NCBI GenBank assembly: GCA_958510875.1
Contig: OY294072.1
Span: 3,286,001-3,350,000 of the forward strand
DNA from: Endomychus coccineus
Lineage: Eukaryota; Arthropoda; Insecta; Coleoptera; Endomychidae
Direction: 5' to 3'
Length of the DNA stretch: 64,000 bases
Of the stretch, positions 59,368-64,000 are shown piece after piece (within the stretch, counting starts at the first letter, position 1; each line of letters begins with the position of its first letter). The translations under genes and the position numbers were made by a program. The notes beneath the pieces were generated by a model. The model made no database searches and was not told the origin of the DNA. It saw only the letters and a list, made by a program, of their open reading frames with translations.

Positions 59368-60004
59368 GTTTGGCAGAGCCTCCTCTTCCATGTGGATATA
59401 TGATACAAATGTATTTAATAATAATTTCAAACAAGTTCACGGACAAGGATTATTCCTAACGAGCGATGGAAGTTATGATATGGAAAATCGTAGATTGTGC
59501 AACGTTAAATCACCGAATGATGATGGAGATGTTGCAAATAAAGTATATGTTGATAAATTAACACACAAACTGAATCTGAAAACGGAAATCAGTCTTGAAG
59601 ATACCTTCAATGTTAGGGTTGATAATTTGATCAACGATATCAACAAGGATCTGGATGAACATAAATTAACGAATGAGAAGGTTAATCTCAACATTGATAA
59701 ACATCTGATGGACATTCAGAATAAATATAATGAAATGGGAATCTATATAAAATCAGAGTATAAAACAATCAGTAATAGTGTGAGGGAAAACAGGAATGAA
59801 TTGGAAGAGATCAATAACACATTTAACAGTATGAACATGCGTCTAAATGACATTACTAGTAAAGTGGAGGCGTTAGAACGACGGATGACATCTGTGGAAC
59901 CTTCTAAGAAGAGACCCTCATCATCCACAACAACAAAGCAGACCTCTGTGAAACATATATCTCCAAATCCTGTGAATATACCCAAAAAATTAATTCTACA
60001 CTAG
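59360..60004 (+). CDS. fibre-like coiled-coil protein (Polinton 2B)
   Basis: ATG 59,360 (MNKFGRASSS) matches the start of the element 1 paralogue (MSLDKFGRRS); ATG 59,351 is in frame just upstream. DMENRRLCNVKSPNDDGDV then ANKVYVDKL sets the fibre-type motif at residues ~40-65, followed by ~120 residues of coiled coil and a Ser/Thr/Lys/Pro-rich tail. At ~214 residues it is shorter than the 311-residue paralogue, the difference lying in the coiled coil. The frame is intact and overlaps the DUF8207-like gene by 8 bp. Confidence 0.7.
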   Translation: MNKFGRASSSMWIYDTNVFNNNFKQVHGQGLFLTSDGSYDMENRRLCNVKSPNDDGDVANKVYVDKLTHKLNLKTEISLEDTFNVRVDNLINDINKDLDEHKLTNEKVNLNIDKHLMDIQNKYNEMGIYIKSEYKTISNSVRENRNELEEINNTFNSMNMRLNDITSKVEALERRMTSVEPSKKRPSSSTTTKQTSVKHISPNPVNIPKKLILH

Positions 60005-60021
60005 ATTTCCACATTGATAAG

Positions 60022-60126
60022 ATGAGTAGAGAACAAGTTTTGCATGAGCTTCATGAGCACAGAAGAAAGAACTTCTACCAGCGTCGAACATACATAAAAG
60101 GACTTCAATATAGGTGGAAGGGGTAG
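60022..60126 (+). pseudogene. INT: integrase N-terminal stub (34 codons)
   Basis: MSREQVLHELHEHRRKNFYQ and RRTYIKGL parallel the start of the element 1 integrase (VVDELHKPVRKNFKRRRTIIKGL). Similarity stops at ~60,105, then TAG. The catalytic domain is absent, so this copy could not integrate by itself. The following 60,127-60,348 is non-coding with AATTAATAAAAAATT. Confidence 0.75.
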
Positions 60127-60348
60127 GAATATGCAATACGACTAGGACGATGAATCAAGAGTCAAGATTGAGATATTTTACAAATATTTTTAAGGTTATA
60201 CTTGAGTCTTTTGTATTGAGAAAATTAATAAAAAATTATTCTAAGATCTTTGATCTTTCCCCCTCCCCTCTTCAAATAACAGTGCAATCTTGAATTCTCA
60301 TCAGTCTGTATGGAAGCGTACGCGTGAGAAGGTGTTTTCAATACGCTT

Positions 60349-60470
60349 ATGAAGAAGCTCCCGTTTGAACTTCAAATCAATACCAGGGGCAAAACTAGAA
60401 GAACGATTGTGGAGATCCAAGGTATCAATTCATTCGATAAAGTTTGCAGTCAACACGATATTTCATGCAA
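60349..60470 (+). pseudogene. PLA2-domain remnant
   Basis: Short degraded match to the PLA2/pX gene: KLPFELQI corresponds to SLPFEVHI, and INSFDKVCSQHDIS to VNPLDSACREYDIA, with the calcium loop scrambled between them. The catalytic HD pair is kept here although the gene is broken and the pX-like and protease parts are missing. Confidence 0.6.
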
Positions 60471-60591
60471 TATAACACTTATAATTGTAGCCAGTTATAT
60501 TTGGAATTCCTCTCTAACTCTTCAGTTGTGGTCGACTAACATTGCATTTTATTAGTATATAAATAGATTGTTGATGAAGTTTTCATCAATC

Positions 60592-61330
60592 ATGTCTCAG
60601 ACGTTCACTATCACGGGTAAGAGCTCCCGCTTATCTGTAGATTTTCATTCACCTATAGAACTAGATCCTCATTCATATTATTCTATCGCACTTGTTGGCT
60701 TGCATACGTACAATAGCATTCCGAACATTGAAGAAGGTTTTAATAAATTTTATTATAAAGATGTGAAGGGTGAGGAAAAAGTAGTTACTACACCTACGGG
60801 GTCCTACGAGTTGACAGACATCGAAGATTTCATACAAAGTGCAGTTTGAGGATTAGGAATGAAGCAAGAAGAACGTGACCGGAAATTATCAATAAAATCT
60901 AACAACAACACTCTACACACAGAGCTGAAGAGTGATTTTAAAGTGAATTTCATTCCTCAAGATAGTATAAGCGAACTGTTGGGGTTCAGCAAAAAGAAAT
61001 TGACATCTCGCGAACTACACGTATCTGATCGACCTATAAACATAATCAAAGTTCAAACAATACGTGTGGAGTGCAACTTAACCGCAGGAGCATATTATAA
61101 CAATAAGATAGCTCATACGATATATGAGTTCTCACCTCTTGTACCACCTGAGTTTTCCATTGATATAGAGCCGAAGAATCTTTCTACCGGTCATCAGCAA
61201 GACGTCCTTCGATAACATCACGCTGGATATCTTAGATCAGAATTGGAAACCGGTAAATTTTCGTGGAGAAGAAATTATTATACGATTGGAATTGAAAACG
61301 ATCGCTAGGGATTATGGCTTCCAACAATAA
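60592..61330 (+). pseudogene. mCP: minor capsid protein (Polinton 2B), stop and deletion
   Basis: ATG 60,592 (MSQTFTITGKSS) aligns with 12,068. A TATA-like TATATAAATAG lies at ~60,557. TGA at 60,847-60,849 interrupts the frame, which stays open in the same phase beyond it. A 5 bp deletion near 61,180 relative to 50,494 shifts it again. Retained motifs: [41 protein letters not shown] and [10 protein letters not shown]. From ~60,960 it is nearly identical to 50,266 onward. Confidence 0.87.
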
Positions 61331-61588
61331 ATAATAATCCAATACTCACCACCACTCATTATATGAAAGAAATTCAACTGAGAAGGTTGTTGTTGCAGTA
61401 GCCATCACTTGAAAACATGGGTCTGGATTTTAGCAATAAAAGACATCTCCATAGCCGTCATCAGTCATTATCTACAACGAGCTCGAGGGAGAAGGTTGCT
61501 TCTGCATCATTGTTATTGAAGAAGTAGAAGGTTGCTTCTGCATCACTATCATTGGAAAATATAAATTTTATGAAGTCCCTTGGTTACA

Positions 61589-61824
61589 ATGTCGGAAAAA
61601 ATTCAAATATTCAACGAGCCAAACTTCATTGAAGACATCATCCGGGAAGAAACTCATACCTACTATCCACACACAACATCTTTTGGCAACAGCGATGAAA
61701 TTGAGGTAATAATCAATCAACAAGATGTGTTGGTAGATTTGGCATCGTCTGCTTTATTCATCGAGGCAGAATTCCAGCCAGAAGCAAGTGGTGATGGTGA
61801 ATGTAAACTAACGAATAATTTCAA
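61589..61824 (+). pseudogene. MCP: major capsid protein, N-terminal fragment
   Basis: ATG 61,589 (MSEKIQIFNEPNF). Nearly identical to 50,866-51,100 up to CKLTNNF, after which similarity ends abruptly. About 80 residues remain of ~400. The upstream spacer 61,500-61,560 contains a short tandem duplication around GAAGGTTGCTTCTGCATCA. The break marks the right edge of fragment 2B. Confidence 0.88.
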
Positions 61825-63411
61825 AGTGATTCAGGTTATTATGTTATCTTTTCAATTATTATAATATGTAGTAGTTATCAGGCAGTTTGCGGTAACTTCA
61901 TTCTCTCTTATCTCGAGTGCAGAAGCCGATAAATTTGTCGCATTCGGAACAACGGCAATGAAAATGATAAATAACCTATCAAATCGTTGAAGCTGATTGA
62001 TTGATGTTTCATTTACATTTAGATGTAGCTGCAATATTATTATTGATATCTATTCACATGTAGTTACAATATATTCATTTCTCATTATTAGAATCTAATA
62101 GGAATTTATTTTTCCCTCGATTAGTTTGAATATAAGCACATTCAACACTTAGTTATTGGAATAATATTCATTGTAACTGTTGTGTTGAAGAATGATAAAT
62201 TTTCGATAATGATATGATTATGTGAACCCGTGAAAAAAAAATGTGGTTATCATTATAACTTTTACGCGACTGTTTGTCTACATGTTTTTAACTAGTATAT
62301 ATATATTTACATATAAACGCTTTAACGTATGGAGTTTGTAAAAGTCGTGCTTGTGAAGGAAAATAGTATAGATTGCTAATGGAGATATTTATATTATTAT
62401 TATTAGTATTTTATTCCTCATCAGCCCATCATAGTTCGTGAACGATGATGACGTCATAGGCTGTTGAATCACGTGCTAAACAAGTGTCTGAATGTTGATA
62501 AAGATCGCTTATGAAGATATTATAGCTCTACTCAATATTCAGACTTTTATGAAGCATGTGTTTGAATGTCATATAGATTAGCGCTTATGAAGATATTCAT
62601 ATGATTATTATTATTATCCACATCTATTCCTCATCCTGCCATCATAGTTCTACCTCTTGAGTGGTTGGGGAAATGAGTTCAATCTCTATAAAGCTCCCCC
62701 GCATATATGTTTCCATTGAAATTGATTGAATTTTATAAAAAAAGCTGTCTGTCCGTCAGTCTGTCTGTTCCTATGAAGGAATGTGTGTCGATGAAAATGT
62801 TTTTATTATTAGTGTATTTTTGCATAATGAAAAAATTATATTAGCACATCTATATGTTTAAGATGATTAGAGATGTATTTTGTTATATAGCAATCGAGCT
62901 GTACAGACAGTTCGAATAATCATCGTGATGCGTAACACCGCTTCATCTAGATTCTGTATAGGTATTGGGCTCCAACCCACCCGCACCTATATATTGTATA
63001 CCTCGAATTACCGAATTCGCCGCAAATCTTATTATATAACGTTTACAGCGCCTATATGGTACTACGTTAATAATTATCAACAATATTTTCATCGCCAGCA
63101 GCTAGATTTCGGGTCATATTATGCGATTTACAATCAATATGATTCGAATATATATACATACTACATGTTTGATTTAAAATAAAGTATTCTCATTGCGTTT
63201 TTGAAGGTGATCGGCGTAACTTCCTTATCATTCATACCAGCTGTAGCTCTACCGCAAAATATGATAGTGGATATTGTTCAACCTGCAACAAATTTAGCAT
63301 AAACTTATTTGATTCATGTCGGATAATTTATGTAACATACATGAATGAATATAATATTATAGCGAATTATGTTTACTTCGGAACTAATTTTGGAAAAACA
63401 TTTTATATGTT
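61825..63411. other. AT-rich region without recognised gene
   Basis: Contains one dyad repeat (CATAGTTCGTGAACGATGATG at ~62,430), another CATCATAGTTC near 62,640, and a GTCTGTCCGTCAGTCTGTCTG low-complexity stretch near 62,745. A 100-codon ORF at 62,880 is Tyr/Ile rich and looks like AT-bias chance. Confidence 0.5.
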
Positions 63412-64000
63412 CATATTACTTTCGGATAACTTATGAAACTACTTTAACATTGAAGGATCGCGCATCATTACGATAATTTCAAGTTGAATACATTACTCTT
63501 GGAGATGATTTAGCACAACCTTATCGCTCAAGTGAGCTTATGATGCATACTCATAATATTATAACGAATATTGTACTCGCTAGTACTAATCAAGCAAAAC
63601 ACCCTTAGATGATTTAATAGTTATTTCTGCAAACGCTTCATAATATCGCTATTATGAGAAGCAGCATTTTTGTAAACTATCACATGTTAGATGTTATGAC
63701 CCCTTATTGAAGACTTGTGGAGCAGCCGATGCATCGCGACCGATATCATTATAACTCAGACAAAACCCCTGCGACTAACGGCATGTACAAACAACCCCAC
63801 ATTTCATTGAAAACTCCTGCAAGGTAGATACCTCACTGAAGCCCTGCTTGATAGACATCATTATACCTGCACACTCTGGGTAACCTCACATACACACCTG
63901 TCTCGTTTGAGACCGCGCCAGCTTCATTCAAATTCACATGACTGACGTCATACATAAATAACCTGTATAACCTCACATTCCATACCCCATTGAAGTCTCC
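63412..64000 (+). repeat. long direct repeat, copy B (continues beyond the window)
   Basis: Near-identical to 55,885-56,500 from CATATTACTTTCGGATAACT onward, including CGCGCATCATTACGATAAT and GAGCAGCCGATGCATCGCGACC. Same orientation. Confidence 0.88.

Noticed and set aside
62880..63182. 100-codon Tyr/Ile-rich ORF
   Set aside because: Composition matches AT-rich chance translation; no motif, paralogue or context.
55885..64000. Direct repeats as LTRs of a retroelement
   Set aside because: No gag-pol coding between them, no clear TG...CA ends, primer site or polypurine tract; the interior is Polinton DNA.

Overview
The window is repeat-dense nuclear DNA of an arthropod, most likely an insect. 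It contains Polinton/Maverick (adintovirus-like) virus-transposons, a 22 kb satellite array, a Mutator-type (Rehavkus-like) transposon with long minisatellite ends, a mariner-family insertion, spliceosomal intron signals and AATAAA-type 3' ends. I see no complete ordinary host gene. The species cannot be named from the sequence.

Layout. (1) 930-14,724 is a nearly complete Polinton (element 1). It has a small conserved protein and protein-primed DNA polymerase B on +. A leftward block on - carries ATPase, DUF8207-like protein, fibre-like coiled coil, integrase and two unassigned genes. A rightward block on + carries a PLA2/pX-like virion protein, adenain-like protease, a Cys-containing protein, minor capsid protein, major capsid protein and a further conserved gene. 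Most core genes carry just one stop or frameshift, so the copy looks young but dead. (2) 14,805-16,131 is its simple-repeat and minisatellite-rich right flank. (3) 16,132-38,061 is about 100 tandem copies of a ~219 bp satellite with higher-order structure. (4) 38,062-49,934 is a Rehavkus-like element with ~1.7 kb inverted ends built from 152 bp repeats. Its decayed genes on - encode a MULE-type transposase, two PHD fingers, a YqaJ-type nuclease and a Ulp1-type protease. A 1.9 kb DD41D mariner-like element and a ~0.43 kb foldback element sit inside it. (5) 50,266-54,400 is a fragment of a second Polinton (2A): minor capsid C-terminus, major capsid, then an accessory cassette with a spliced MSV199-type gene and a signal-peptide/TM protein. 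(6) 54,730-55,872 repeats the same minisatellite-rich terminal block as element 1. (7) 55,885-64,000 holds a direct repeat pair around a third Polinton fragment (2B): ATPase, DUF8207-like, fibre-like, a 34-residue integrase stub, a PLA2 remnant, minor capsid and the start of major capsid.

How the genes fit together. Polymerase and integrase would copy and insert the Polinton. ATPase, protease and the two jelly-roll capsid proteins form the virion assembly module, and the PLA2/pX-like and fibre-like proteins are probable virion parts. The most interesting new observations are: a correctly phased A AAA AAC slippery heptamer that would join the PLA2/pX protein to the protease by -1 frameshifting; a 50 nt GT-AG intron that exactly restores frame in the MSV199 gene; and an exchangeable accessory position downstream of the capsid gene. 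Functions rest on motif recognition by eye; no database search was run.
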